Part shown: positions 24,025 to 35,144 of the stretch, one piece after another
Layout of the letters: every line of letters starts with the position of its first letter
Numbering within the stretch: position 1 is the first letter of the stretch
Source: Sesamum alatum
Lineage: Eukaryota > Streptophyta > Magnoliopsida > Lamiales > Pedaliaceae
Direction: 5' to 3'
DNA length: 64,000 bases
NCBI GenBank assembly: GCA_034509735.1
Contig: JACGWO010000004.1
Coordinates: forward strand, 16,783,395 to 16,847,394
The notes under the pieces: generated by a model
The model's database searches: none
Seen by the model: only the letters and a program-made list of their open reading frames with translations
Told to the model about the DNA's origin: nothing
Position numbers and translations under genes: made by a program

Positions 24025-24656
24025 CTGAAAGCCTAGCAAAGGCGCGTGGATCGTCCTGGGAGTAACGCGAATGCGGATCGCAATATAATAAAATTGAAAT
24101 AATTTAAAATATACCATAAGCAAGAATTAAATATAGACGTTCAAGGTATGTTCCCTTCAATCTCTTGGGCATTTGGTGTATCTCATGAATGAAACAACTG
24201 AATAAATTCATGGAGGCCATAAGGTTAAAAGGATGAAATCAACAAAAATCAAAAACCTACCAGGTTGTCGTTTTGTCTTGGAACTGCTACTCGCTTTGTT
24301 CCCCGTTTTGCTCCAAGATCTCGTGTTGAGAACCTCTAATTCATACACGCAATCTGCCCACGTATCTTGATCCTCGTGCTAGCGAAAAATCAAGTGTATT
24401 TTATTTGGAGAGGACGGATTGATCAAACGCTATCAATTACGAGATCAATCCTCTTTAAGTTCAATTGTATAGAACAAAAGAACAAAAGAGAGTATCTTGA
24501 GAAAGGGGAGAGGAGTAGCCAAGAGAGAGAGGAGTCGGTGGTGATGGTGTGTGTGTGTGTGTATTTTAAATTTCATCATCTCTTCCAAAATGAAGAGTTA
24601 GGCATATATATAGAGGAGGAATCCTATTCCTCTTCTAGTTCCCACTCTTTGGAAGA

Positions 24657-25320
24657 CACTACAAAAAAATGCAAGAATAGGAACGGTTAGGGACGACCGT
24701 TCCAGTTACCGTTCCAAATAGAAATGGTTGTAGGAACTGTTGTGGAACGGTAAACCGTTGATGACATCACAGTTGTGCTAATTGTAATACAAATTAATAG
24801 GAACGGTCCGACCATTCCTATTAGAGTGCCAAAAATGGCGAGCCAATTTGTACACCTATAACCGTTCCTAAAGGGGACCTGATATATTTTGGACTTCAAT
24901 TTGGAACACATGTGTGAGATTTGGAACGGCATGCCGACCGGGAACACTTACCGCTACTATATGTGTTCCAAAGACCGTGTCAATTTGGACCGGTTTACAG
25001 ACCGTCCAACATGTAGTCCTACAGAAGGCCCTTTTACGCCATGGAAAAAAATGTGATGCAATTATCATTCCAAATTATGGGTATATAGTAAGTGCAATAG
25101 TGTTACAAGTACCGGTCCAAACTGTACTCCAAGAAGGAACGGTCTATTTTTGTTGTGCCTCATACCGTTCCTAATATGCACTAATGGCTATATTACAACG
25201 GTAACGTTACCGTTCCTGTTGCCTCTCCTGAGACCGTTCCTAAAGCTGGAACAACGGCTATATTTCAACGGCTAGTTTTGTGTTCCAAATAATATTTCAA
25301 TGCCCGTTCCTATATATATG
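24657..25320. repeat. Left subterminal repeats of the CACTA element
   Basis: More than ten copies of GGAACGGT or ACCGTTCC in both orientations, many preceded by TA. One site at 25197-25214 is a perfect 18-bp palindrome (AACGGTAACGTTACCGTT). In En/Spm, subterminal repeats bind the TNPA-type protein. That role here is inference from the family. Confidence 0.75.
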
Positions 25321-25576
25321 TCCCCCTTCTTTGTCATTGTTCTTATACTTACTCTCCAACTCATTTTGTATTTGTAACTCCCCCTCTTGATTCTTTATAC
25401 GAAAAATCGAACATATCAATTACCGAGCGCAAATTTTGCATCGATATTGATAGGTGTTTGCTCAGGTAAGTATGCAAAATTCTGTTATTTTTGCATGTAT
25501 AAATATATATATATATTTATAATTTACTCTCGTCATTTAATTGCGTACTGCTGTGAATTATACGTAGGACCAATCA

Positions 25577-26673
25577 TGTTAAGACAGTTGAGGAAATGGG
25601 TGTATGATCGAGACGTCTTGGGTGTGACGCCGGAGTTTGAGATGGTGTTACAATATTTTTAGAATGGCCCAGTCTCAGCGTGCATATATGGACGGGGACA
25701 AGATTAAGTGTCTCTGCCGGAAGTGCAAAAACGAACGGTTCAAAACACCAGACGAGGTAAATTTGGATTTTTGTATGAAAGGGTTTATGCCAGAGTATTA
25801 CAATTGGACTTCGCATGGTGAGGAGAGGGTGCAGGAATACTTTGAAGCATTGACAGCGCCCCCTGTGCAGCAGCAGCAAACGCCACCCGTTCAGAAGGAG
25901 GGTAGTTCACATTGGGGTGATGCGGCTGAAATGGATTGGGCGCAGAGGATGGTATTCGATGTCGTTGGGCCGTCATTCTGGTCTTCGTACAATCAGGAGG
26001 GACCGACTGATGATGGTACTCGGTATTGTCCATCTGATGTGGGTCCTAGTTCATATTACGATTCGGGGCCCTATGATTATGTGTCTGGCTTGTCAGACCG
26101 TTTTTTTTTATGTAGTTCATGCTGCGGACCAACCTTTGTGGAATGGCTGCACCACCTCTCAGTTGGCGTCAATTGCCTCTTTGGTGAATATCAAGGCCGA
26201 AGGGGGTTTTTCCGAGCATACATATGATCGGTTATGCCAGTGGGCTGATACTGTAATACCGGATCACACTTTCCCCGCCGATTATTACAATACGAAGAAA
26301 TTGACAAGAGAATTAGGTTTACCAGTTCAGAAGATTGATGCTTGCAAACACGGTTGCATGTTGTACTGGAAGGACAATATTGATTTGGAATATTGCAAGT
26401 TCTGTGGAGACGCTAGGTACAAGCCCACCAGGGACAGAAATCCTAAACGCAAGAAGTCCCCGTATGCCATTCTTAGGTATCTACCCCTCGGCTGCAGAGG
26501 TCGTATGCGTCAGAGGTCACAGCAGAGCATATGACTTGGCATGCGAGCCATCAGATGGAGGAAGGATCCATGTGTCATCCGTCTGATGCAGAGGCTTGGA
26601 AGCATTTTGACCGGACGTATCCTGATTTTGCAGCTGAACCAAGGAATGTTAGACTTGGGTTATCTATTAGGTA
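25577..26673 (+). pseudogene. CACTA TNP2/TNPD-type transposase, N-terminal part only
   Basis: A start at 25577 gives LRQLRKWVYDRD, then a frame change near 25663. A transposase-associated zinc region follows: AYMDGDKIKCLCRKCKN, MKGFMPEYYNWTSHGE. Further on are YDRLCQWADTVIPDHTFP, KIDACKHGCMLYWKD and CKFCGDARYKP, and then in another frame MTWHASHQMEEGSMCHPSD and WKHFDRTYPDFAAEPRNVR. It ends at a stop at 26673, right where family members continue into the Transposase_21 catalytic region. That region is missing, so the product would be inactive. Frameshifts near 25663, 26120 and 26490 confirm decay. Confidence 0.8.
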
Positions 26674-29286
26674 ACTGTTCCTAGTATTACAACTCCAACC
26701 AATTTATCCGATATCTCAACATCCGTCAGCCGGATCGACACTATTTTTTAACACATACAAGGTTATGGATATGAATTGATGTCCAACGCTCTGATTTTCA
26801 ATCAGTAACCCAAATTTAAGGATGCATCTATTTTTGTTATGCTGAATACTGACCGGATACGATACCTCGACATCCACACACCGAAATATTTCAAAACGAC
26901 ATATAATGTATTCTTTTGTGTGTTATATCATATCTAACGATCTGATTGAAATTTTGATGGTCTAATTATACCGTGCAGTACAACAATATAGGATGCTAGT
27001 TACATCTGTGAAATACTAACAAACATAAATATACAAAAATAGTTCATATTGTGAACGTGTGTCTATTTTTTGGAAATTATTATAGATTTTTTAAAATCTT
27101 TAAACATCCAATAGTATATGTTTATTTAATAAAATAAGTGTTCAAAATGTGTTTTTCTTAATTTATATTTATTATCTAAGAAAATAGCAAAAAAATTGTA
27201 ATACATATAGGAACGATACGGTATAGAAATAGGAACGGTAGCTATGTACAGGTAAAGAAACAACGTAGAACGGTAACTGTAACACAGGACATATTACACG
27301 ACCGTTCCTAGTAAGTTTATTATAAGTAATATGTATTAAACCATCGTCGGTTTTCAATAAAGGAACGGTACACGTAACATAGGGCATATTACATTACCGT
27401 TCCTAGTAAGTTTATTATAAGTAATATATCGTAAAATGTCATCGTTTTAACAGCAAAACGACGTCGTTTTGCAACTTTGGGCTGGACTTAGGAATGGTCG
27501 CTAGTTGTCGTATTTTTCTGTAATTTTCTGGTAATTTTCTGTAGGATATAGGATATTATGTTGTAATTTTCTATAAATTTGTTGGAAATTTTCTTGAAAA
27601 TCTAGAATATATGCTATTATTTCCTGTAATTTTGTAACTGTGTAATTTATGTAATTATGTAATTTTTATAATTGATTAATTTTTGTGAATGTAATGTAGT
27701 TTATTAGTTTTCTGTAATTGTAGGTAATTTATGTAATTTTCTGGTTAATTTTTTGAATTTTAATCAAATTTTTGTAAATATGATGGAATATAGGATACTA
27801 TTTTCTAATATTATTAAAAATTTCAAAAAATATTCTGCTTTACATCTGAAAATATAAAACAGAAAATTAAAGTTGAAAAATCTAGAAATTTGTATTTTTG
27901 GAAAATCTGAAAATTTACTATTTCTGTAATTTGGGTATATTTCGGTAATTTATGAAAATTTGGAAATTTTGGATATTTGGATTTTTTTAAAATCTAGAAA
28001 TTTGTACTTTTTTTAAAAATCTGAAAATTTGATTTTTTTTTTAAATCGGGAAATTTGAATTTTATATAAATCTGAAATTTTGAATTTTTTAAAAATCTGG
28101 AAATTTGAATTTTCTAAAAATCTGGAAATTTGAATTTTTTTAAAAATCGGGAATTTTGAATTTTTAAAAATCTGAAAATTTGAATTTTTTAAAAATCCAA
28201 AAATTTGAATTTTTTTAAAAATCTGGAATTTTGAAATTTTTTGAAAATCTGGAAATTTGAATTTTTTAAAAATCTGGAAATTTGAAATTTTTAAAAATTT
28301 GGAATTTTGAATTTTTTTGAAAATCTGGAAATTTGAACGAGACATTGACGAGATGGACGAGGCCGATGGGGACGAAGAGTAAATTATGTATTTTTTTTTA
28401 TTTTGATTTTTTGTAATCAAATCGGATAATATTCGTATTTAATATAATTTTTATTTCTAAATTATGCATTTTTTCATATTTAAATATTAATTATATAATC
28501 AAAATATTATTAACAATTTAATTTATATTTAAATGATAAATATTATTAATATAAAATAAATAAATAATTCATTATTTAGAAACGATACTTTAGACGGTTA
28601 ATCAGCGCAAAGCACCGTTCCTATATTTGACTGTTTCAAAAACTTACCGTTCCCAATACCGATGAAATAACCATTCCAACTATACAAGTCAACCGTTCCT
28701 AAAGACGGGACTTACCGTGCCTACTTGTATTCCAAAAATCAATTCTTTCGTGGTTAGGCTTTCGTTCTAAAGACAATACCAAAAATCGGTCCAAAATGGT
28801 ATTCCAAAGTTAGAGTGCTAAAATCATTCCTAAGGGTCGTGACAAAATATATTCTAGTTGTGGATCCTAATCTCTACAACAAACCGTTTCTACATGTATT
28901 CCAGACACCATGCTAAATTTTATCTACAACATAAGGGGACTATTCCCAAAAGTGTTCTAACTACCGTTCCTAATTGCGCGATTTAGTTTCGATGCTACCG
29001 TTCCTAATGTTTATAAAGTTTTCCAAATGCAAAAAATATAAATTTATACGTACAAATGTAATTAGGAATGGTAGAACCAAAAGGTGCCAAAAACCGTTCT
29101 CAAATAGGAATGGTAAACTCGTTACCGTTCCTAATAGTTAGGATCGCCTCTTATTGTCACGGAAAGTCTCCCGTTCCTCAATAGTTCCTAATTGTAGTTC
29201 AAAAGGTTCAAGTGAAGTATTTACCATTCTAAAAAATAAAAAAACCGTTCCTGTTACCGTTTCAATTCCCGCTTTTTTTTGTAGTG
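26674..29286. repeat. CACTA 3' non-coding part with right subterminal repeats
   Basis: AT-rich DNA without coding similarity. Copies of ACCGTTCCTA or TAGGAACGGT occur at about 27205-27410 and again densely at 28610-29280. Between them lies the AT minisatellite at 28010-28340. The missing transposase 3' half would have occupied this region. Confidence 0.65.
28010..28340. repeat. AT-rich minisatellite of about 25 bp in the CACTA element
   Basis: A dozen or more diverged units of the form AAAATCTGGAAATTTGAATT plus a T-run. The unit length varies slightly through the T-run. It produces a Lys/Phe/Ile repeat frame on the minus strand, which is not a gene. Confidence 0.8.
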
Positions 29287-30639
29287 AGACTCCTTTTGGA
29301 ATAAGATTTGACCTAGTCAAATCCTAGTCAAAGTTAGCTATTTGGTCAAATCAATCCTAACCATCCATCTCCCCTCTTCAATCTCAACCATTCATTAATT
29401 TAATGGAATATTTAAATATAATTAAATAATCCAAAGGACAAGAAAAAATAAAATAAATATTAATATTTATTTTAAGCCCATTGAATTGAATTCCAATAAA
29501 TCTAATTTATTAGATAAATTCCTGTCATCTAATAAAAGAAATTAAATTTTCCAAGATAAGAAAGATCCGATTAAATCTAATTTAATCGTTCCATCTCTCT
29601 CCAAATATTTAATTCTAAATTAAATACGTTATGTGTGTGGATTGTGTGTGACTCTTGAGGTTCACCTTCAACTAGACTTGGTCGGATTCCTAGAATCCAT
29701 CCGTTACCTTGGGTGGCCGTCTAGAAACGGTCCATGGCACTAGAGACTAGGTGAATATGCGTGGGGGTGAACATTTAGGCTCTACAGTACATTTGTCCTT
29801 TCGTCTACAGTCTCACCACTTAGGGTCTAGGGCACGGATACGTAGGTACCCATCTTGGACGTATGTGTCGGCTTGTCCTATACTAAACGTCGCAGGGAAT
29901 CCTTTCCTTCTGTTTAGTTACTGTGACCACAAATTTTAGGGACAAGACTCAGAGTATAGTGAGACGCTACTGTCAACGCTCTTGACAAGAGACAGATCCT
30001 TTCTTGGAAACTACTGTCACGTTGTACATCATGGCTGCACTGGATATGGCTTATGACTACTCAGCAACTGTGTTTTGGTAATCTCTCACCATACCTAAGA
30101 TACAGACACGGTGTACAGGTAAACTCAGCAATTCCTCAAGTCAAAGGATTGACCTGTACCGTTGGAACCAGGAACTCATGTCATACCTATCCGACCCTAC
30201 TCAAGGTCCTCCGTAAGACAGTTCTTGCGAGTCACCTCAGTCACCCGCTCCCCAGCAAGATGACCCACTAACGCTGCATAGACGACCCTCGTCACCCGTC
30301 GATGAAACTCGACAACAGATGCTTAGTGCAACCCTCAAGTGGATTCTCGATATCCATTTCCCGAGATTCCTTGACTTGGAGATTTTCAGACTGATTCGGC
30401 GAAACTGATTTCATGAACCTACCTCCAAGCGTAGTCCCAGTCCCCATAATGTGATCTTAGTCTGTGGGCTTTGTTTGTATAGTGAACAGTTATAAAGCAG
30501 TAAAAGTGAACACAAACAAAATATGAGCCAGATGAATATCACTTTCTTATTCATCAAGGTTTATTAAAACTTTTAAATTGTTCAGACATAGGTTACAATT
30601 CGCCTGACAAGATTGGCTTCATGGTCACCTATTCTAACA

Positions 30640-32033
30640 TCAGGGATGGGAACCGACGCCCAATTCCATACCCTAGACTAAGGCCAGGAGACGGTAGACG
30701 GAAGGACTGTACCCGCACGGAATCGGTGCCTAAATGTTCACGCCAACATTCACCTAGTCTCTAGTGCCATGGACCGTTGCTAGACGGCCACCATGGTAAC
30801 GGGCCCTTGTGGGACACAGGCCCAAGTCTAGCTGAGGGTGAACCTACAGGGTGACACACAAATCACCGAGAAGGTTGGGAGATTGACTTTGAGTCAATCT
30901 CGAAGGATAAATAAGTAATTGGATTACTTAAGGGATAGTCCATTGGATGGATGGGCCGATATTGTATACCCTCGTTTAATTGGTAAATTAGATTTATCGA
31001 TTAAATATGGAAAGTCGAGATGTTGGATGTTTTGATTGGATTAAAAGACCAATGGGAATAATTTAAACGGACATTAAATTGGATTTAATTTTGGGTTCGT
31101 CGTAATTAGATTACGATAAAACCCGGTCCGTTAAATTTTAATCTGAGAGGAGAATTAATTCTTATTTTGGAATAGGAAGAAGTTGGACTTCTTCCCATAT
31201 TGAGTATGGCCGAAAATGCTCCCTTGGAGGAAGCAAAATTCAGCCATGTTGGAAGCAAGGTGGCGGTTGACCTATCTCTTTTGGTAAGAGCCAAATCAAC
31301 TCCAATCAAGCCCTTCCCTTTTGGTATGATTTGATCATACCTTAAAAGGTGGTTGGCTTGATTGAAAAATTGATTGTGATTGATTGGTATGTATCTAGAC
31401 ATCCTTGGATGAACCTAGACACATTCCAATAATCACATTAATTATGTATATATATATGAGTATATACAAACCTTGTGTATGAGAATCATAATTCATCTTT
31501 TCTAGGAAAAGAAGAAGGAATTTTCGGCCCCTCTCCTCTATCTCATTCTCGGCCTCTCTCTCCCTATCCCACTTGTGTTCTTCATTTGATCATGGATCAC
31601 TAGGAAGAACAAAGTAGGTTAAAAGAACACTAATTGATAGTGTTTATTCTCTTGAACCGATTCCTTCATAAACCCGTTTTCTTCTAGCAAGGAGAACGTG
31701 AGTTTCTTTCGGTGTGGTGTGGATCACCTTTGGAGAGTCCATACGTTTGAATTTCGTGAGCATTCCGGAGAAGGAACAACGCAAGTAGCCGCGCACACGT
31801 GAAATCTACAAAGGGAACGGTTATTTACGCTTTTGTAGATTTACATTTCATCTATGCCCTATGTCTTATATATGTTTAAATATTAATACATCCTACATCG
31901 AACGCCCGGTTGAGCATCCAAGGGTACACCCCTTGGGACTTTAATTTTATATGCTATTTAATTCATGCTATCGTATTATCTTTCGTGTTTCTCGCTTCCG
32001 CTCGCGCTCCCGGGCGGATCCGCTTGTCCTTCA
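30640..32033 (+). repeat. A-family LTR fragment (right part of the A3 3' LTR)
   Basis: Begins inside the LTR at the position equivalent to 4869 in the complete copy (GGATGGGAACC) and runs to the end CTTGTCCTTCA. The missing left 815 bp or so would lie left of B1, where the deletion near MULE1 removed it. Confidence 0.8.
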
Positions 32034-32554
32034 CACCGGTGGTGGTAGACTGCTGCACCAAAAGACACAAAGAGGGGGTGAGAAGAGAGGTTAGGTATTT
32101 GACTTTGAATTGGGTTTTTGAATTTTTGTGTTTTTTTTTTTGTTTTTTTTCAGAAAGAAATGGAAAGAGAAAAAAAAAAGAACACTGGAGTGTGTGTTGG
32201 TGTGTGTGTTCATACTGATTCGACGGAAGCACTGCGCGTGGGCACGCTTAGCGACCCATCAGACTGACTTGGACCAAACATTTGGCATGGGCACGCTTAA
32301 TGAATCGTCCTGCAGACAGACTTGGACGAAACGTTAGGCATGGGCACACTTAGTGAGTCGTCCTGTAGACTGACTTGGACGAAATGTTAGGCGTGGGCAC
32401 GCTTGGCGAATCATCTTGCAGATAGATTCAATAGTAACAATGTAAGTCCACAATACTCAAGAAAATCGAAGGTGATAAGGAGGAAGAAGAATGGTAAAGA
32501 AAAAAAATTATCGCGGGTTGCCTCCCACGTAGCGCCGTTCTTTAACGTCTTTGG
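32034..32554 (-). other. Spacer downstream of protease in Athila-like element E
   Basis: Non-coding. It contains a T-rich tract (32115-32150), a minisatellite (32225-32425) and, at 32515-32545, the complement of a GGGAGGCAACCCGCG motif. That motif is common just after the coding region in Athila elements. Its position directly after protease supports loss of RT and integrase. Confidence 0.55.
32225..32425. repeat. Minisatellite of about 53 bp in the Athila spacer
   Basis: Four units, each starting GCRTGGGCACGCTTAGTGA and followed by a CAGACTGACTTGGACGAAA-like half. Unit lengths are 49, 53 and 53 bp plus a partial one. The start motif resembles the ACGTGGGCACGT palindrome in the LTRs of the same element. 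Confidence 0.8.
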
Positions 32555-33562
32555 CTAGAGGTTGTTGCGCCTCAACTTGAATAAATAGGGTACTCTAAAT
32601 CCATCTCTTCTACGTAATGCACTCGGGTAATGGTGTGGATTTAGGATAACTTTGAGGTTCATGAAAGGATTCTTCCTCGAACTTATTTTTTCATTAAAGG
32701 CTTTATTTTTATAAGTTCTCAGACTTGAGGTGGGGTTTGTATTGGTGTTCGCCTTGGATGCACAATTACTATAGAACTTAGCATTTTTCGTCTCCACGGG
32801 ATCAAGAAAATCTGTGAGAAAAATAGAATGCACCTCATTAGAATGTTGCGTGGCACCACAAATGCTAAACCTAATGACCTCATTATCAAACTCCATAGAG
32901 AGAATTTCGACATCTACATCAATTTTAGTATTAGAGGTTTTAAGGAATGGTCTTCCTAGCAAGATGGATGTGGAATTTGGGGAGTTATCCTCTAACATAT
33001 CAAGCACATAAAAATCAGCACGAAAAACCAATTCATTGACTTTCACAAGAACATCCTCTAAAACTCCTAAGGGGTACACAATCGAACGGTCCGCAAGTTG
33101 AATAACCACTCCAGTTTCTTTCAAAGGACCAACGTGCAAAGATTCATAGATAGCAAGAGGCATAACATTGATGAAAGCACCCAAGTCATACATGGACTTT
33201 TCAATTCCAATCTGACCAATTTTGCAAGGGATAGAAAACGCACCCGGATCTTTGCATTTAGGAGGTAGTTTTCTTTAAAGAATAACTGATACATTTTCTC
33301 CCATACTTACCCTCTCATTACCTTTCAGTTTGTATTTGTTGGTGCACAATTCCTTGAGAAACTTTGCATAGCGAGGTATTCGTTTGATTGCGTTGAGCAA
33401 GGGAATGTTTACCTCTACTTTGCGAAAGGTTTCAAGGATTTCTTTGTCCTCTTCTTCCTTGTTGGACTTGGCAAATCTTTCTAGGAAAGGAGGTTTGGGC
33501 ACCCATACCTTGGGATACTCCTCGTCAGTTTGCTTGGGCTCGTCAGCTTGCTTTTGGGCCAT
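32555..33562 (-). pseudogene. Athila-like protease region
   Basis: The minus-strand frame 33562-33275 carries YPKVWVPKPPFLERF and LNAIKRIPRYAKFLKELCT, the conserved stretch before the Athila protease. After a stop at 33275 the second part has the retropepsin site YDLGAFINVMPLAIY (D-x-G-A), then VVIQLADRSIVYPLGVLEDV and ILLGRPFLKTSNTKID. All are typical of gypsy aspartic proteases. After the protease the frame ends at 32555 and no RT follows. Confidence 0.8.
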
Positions 33563-33586
33563 CTCGAAATTTTGCCCTATTTTACC

Positions 33587-35067
33587 CTATTCTGCGTGCC
33601 CACGCTTAGTGCTATTTTCGTCCTTGATGGGTTGCAACTCTTTTCCGCTGTGCAAGACAATAGCACTAACGTTTTGCTTAGGAGTAACTATGGATTGAGA
33701 GGGTAACTTACCTTGGGACTCCAACCGACTAACAGAGGATGCTAATTGACTCACTTGAGACTCCAAATTCTGAATGCTTGTGCGAGTCTCTTGTTGGAAT
33801 TGTTGGACAGTTTGTTGGAATTGGTAGGTGTTGGCGGTGAGTGTTTTCATCATTTCCTCAAGAGATATACCCAGTTTAGAATCAGACGGGGAAGGAGGAG
33901 GTCCTGGTGATCTATATGGATATTCTTGAAATTTCTGAGGTTGAGTGCCATAACTAAGATTCGGGGGACCTTGCCACCCCGGATTGTACGTGCTGGAATA
34001 GGGGTCATATTTTCTCTGAGGTTGAACGTAAAATCCACCTATGGCATCGGCGTGTTCGGTGGGCCTCTCTTGGAGCGTGGGACATGAGTCGGTAGGGTGT
34101 CCGGTGGTGTTGCACAATCCGTAAGCTTTTACGTGTTGAGAGTGTCCTGCAATAAATCCTTTAAAAAGTGAGGTCACTTCATTCAAACGATTTTCAACAG
34201 AGGTTATATGTGCCTCGCTAACCCCTTTTGATGGATGATCATATCGAACGCCAAGTTGTTGGGTATTGGTTGGATGGTGTTAAGTAGATTGCGTGCTTCA
34301 GTAGGCGTTTTGTCGAACAGAGCACCGCCACTTGCCGCGTCTACCAAGGCCCTATCACAGCATGTTAATCCCTCATAGAAGTATTGGATCAATAAATGTG
34401 GTGGGATTTGGTGATGTGGGAAACTCTCCACTAAACGGTTAAACCTTACCCAATATTCAAAGAGACTCTCCCCGGGATTTTGACGTATTCCACTAATGTC
34501 TTTCCGGATTGCTGTGGCTCGAGAGGTGGGGAGATATTTTTCCAGGAACTGTGTCTTGAGGTCATTCCAGGTGGTAATAGATCCCGATGGAAAACAGTAG
34601 AACCAATCCTTTACATTGTCAGCTAAGGAGAATGGGAAGGCACGAAATTTAACTTGCTCCTCGGTGACTCCTTGAGGTCGCATGCCGGAGCACACTACGT
34701 GAAATTCTTTGAGGTATTTGTGTGGATCGTCACCTGCAAGACCACAAAAAGAGGGGAGTAAATGGATGAGTCCGGATTTAAGTTCAAAGTCTACCTCTAA
34801 GGTTAGGTAGTCGATGCAAAGAGGTTGTTGGTTGAGGTTGGGAGAAGTCATCTGTTTGATCGATCTTTCCAGAATTTGAGCCATTATTTCTTCATCGGAT
34901 GCGCTGGAAAAATCAGCATCGTTCAGTGTATGTTCTGTTTCAGTGACGGGAGTGGAATAAGTGGAGGCCTCTTCTGTTCGTTGCTTGGTTTCCTTCCGAA
35001 GTCTCCGTGCGGTCTTCTCGATTTCGGGATCGAATTCAAGTTCACCTACACGAGAAGATCGTGGCAT
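33587..35067 (-). pseudogene. Athila-like gag
   Basis: Starts at 35067 (MPRSSRVGELEF). It contains the retrotransposon gag core: FCGLAGDDPHKYLKEFHVV, FPFSLADNVKDWFYCFPSGS, TQFLEKYLPTSRA, GESLFEYWVRFNRLVESFP and LIQYFYEGL. A break near 34200 moves the C-terminal third to another frame (34186-33587). That part has a zinc-knuckle-like LCNTTGHPTDSCP in which the first Cys is replaced by Tyr, then a Pro/Gln-rich segment and a coiled-coil-like QxxQQF repeat. Gag forms the particle. Confidence 0.82.
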
Positions 35068-35117
35068 GAAAAAAATTAATGATAGTAAGTAACTAGGAAG
35101 AAATTAATTTAAAAGCA

Positions 35118-35139
35118 CCAATCCTCGGCAACGGCGCCA
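35118..35139 (-). other. Primer binding site of Athila-like element E (tRNA-Asp type)
   Basis: Minus-strand TGGCGCCGTTGCCGAGG lies beside the 5' LTR. Athila-clade elements are known to use a tRNA-Asp complement of this form. Confidence 0.75.
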
Positions 35140-35144
35140 AATTT

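Larger units (their letters stand above)
24657..29286 (+). mobile_element. CACTA (En/Spm) DNA transposon, 4.6 kb, transposase truncated
   Basis: Starts CACTACAAAAAAATGC and ends with the inverted CTTTTTTTTGTAGTG. The 3-bp TSD AGA is at 24654-24656 and 29287-29289, as in the CACTA superfamily. Both ends carry dense subterminal copies of GGAACGGT and its complement. The body holds only the N-terminal part of a TNP2/TNPD-type transposase and a 2.6-kb AT-rich remainder, so it is non-autonomous. It sits in the B1 5' LTR. The other B LTRs read through the empty site. Confidence 0.93.
11813..30639 (-). mobile_element. Ty1/copia element B1 (minus) with four nested insertions
   Basis: In element order: 5' LTR 24026-30639 (with a CACTA inside), primer site, leader 21868-24011, gag-protease 20821-21867, MULE2, integrase and RT 15742-17954, a solo LTR of the same family, RT end and RNase H 13001-13755, polypurine tract, and a partial 3' LTR 11813-12985 whose remaining 800 bp or so is lost beside MULE1. 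B1 landed in an A-family LTR: after its right end the A sequence resumes with TCAGGGATGGG, giving TCAGG as the probable right TSD. All coding parts are broken. Confidence 0.8.
24026..30639 (-). repeat. 5' LTR of copia element B1, interrupted by a CACTA element
   Basis: TGAAAG at the left to CTAACA at the right. Removing the CACTA element and one TSD copy leaves about 1981 bp, the same size as the two solo B LTRs. The conserved hairpin near the left end is degraded (24140-24160). Confidence 0.85.
4052..32033 (+). mobile_element. Ty1/copia element A3 (plus), broken and internally deleted
   Basis: Starts with a complete A-family LTR (TGTTAGAATAGG to TTGTCCTTCA) followed by a primer site and leader. 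The rest of its internal region is missing: at about 6.9 kb the leader abuts MULE1. The right end is a 1.4-kb A-family LTR fragment at 30640-32033 in the same orientation, interrupted by copia element B1. The bases beside the outer ends, ACTCG at 4047-4051 and CACCG at 32034-32038, do not form a TSD. The two LTR parts may therefore come from one much rearranged element or from two. Confidence 0.6.

Noticed and set aside
28013..28420. Lys/Phe/Ile-rich 135-codon frame on the minus strand
   Set aside because: It is the translation of the AT-rich 25-bp minisatellite inside the CACTA element.
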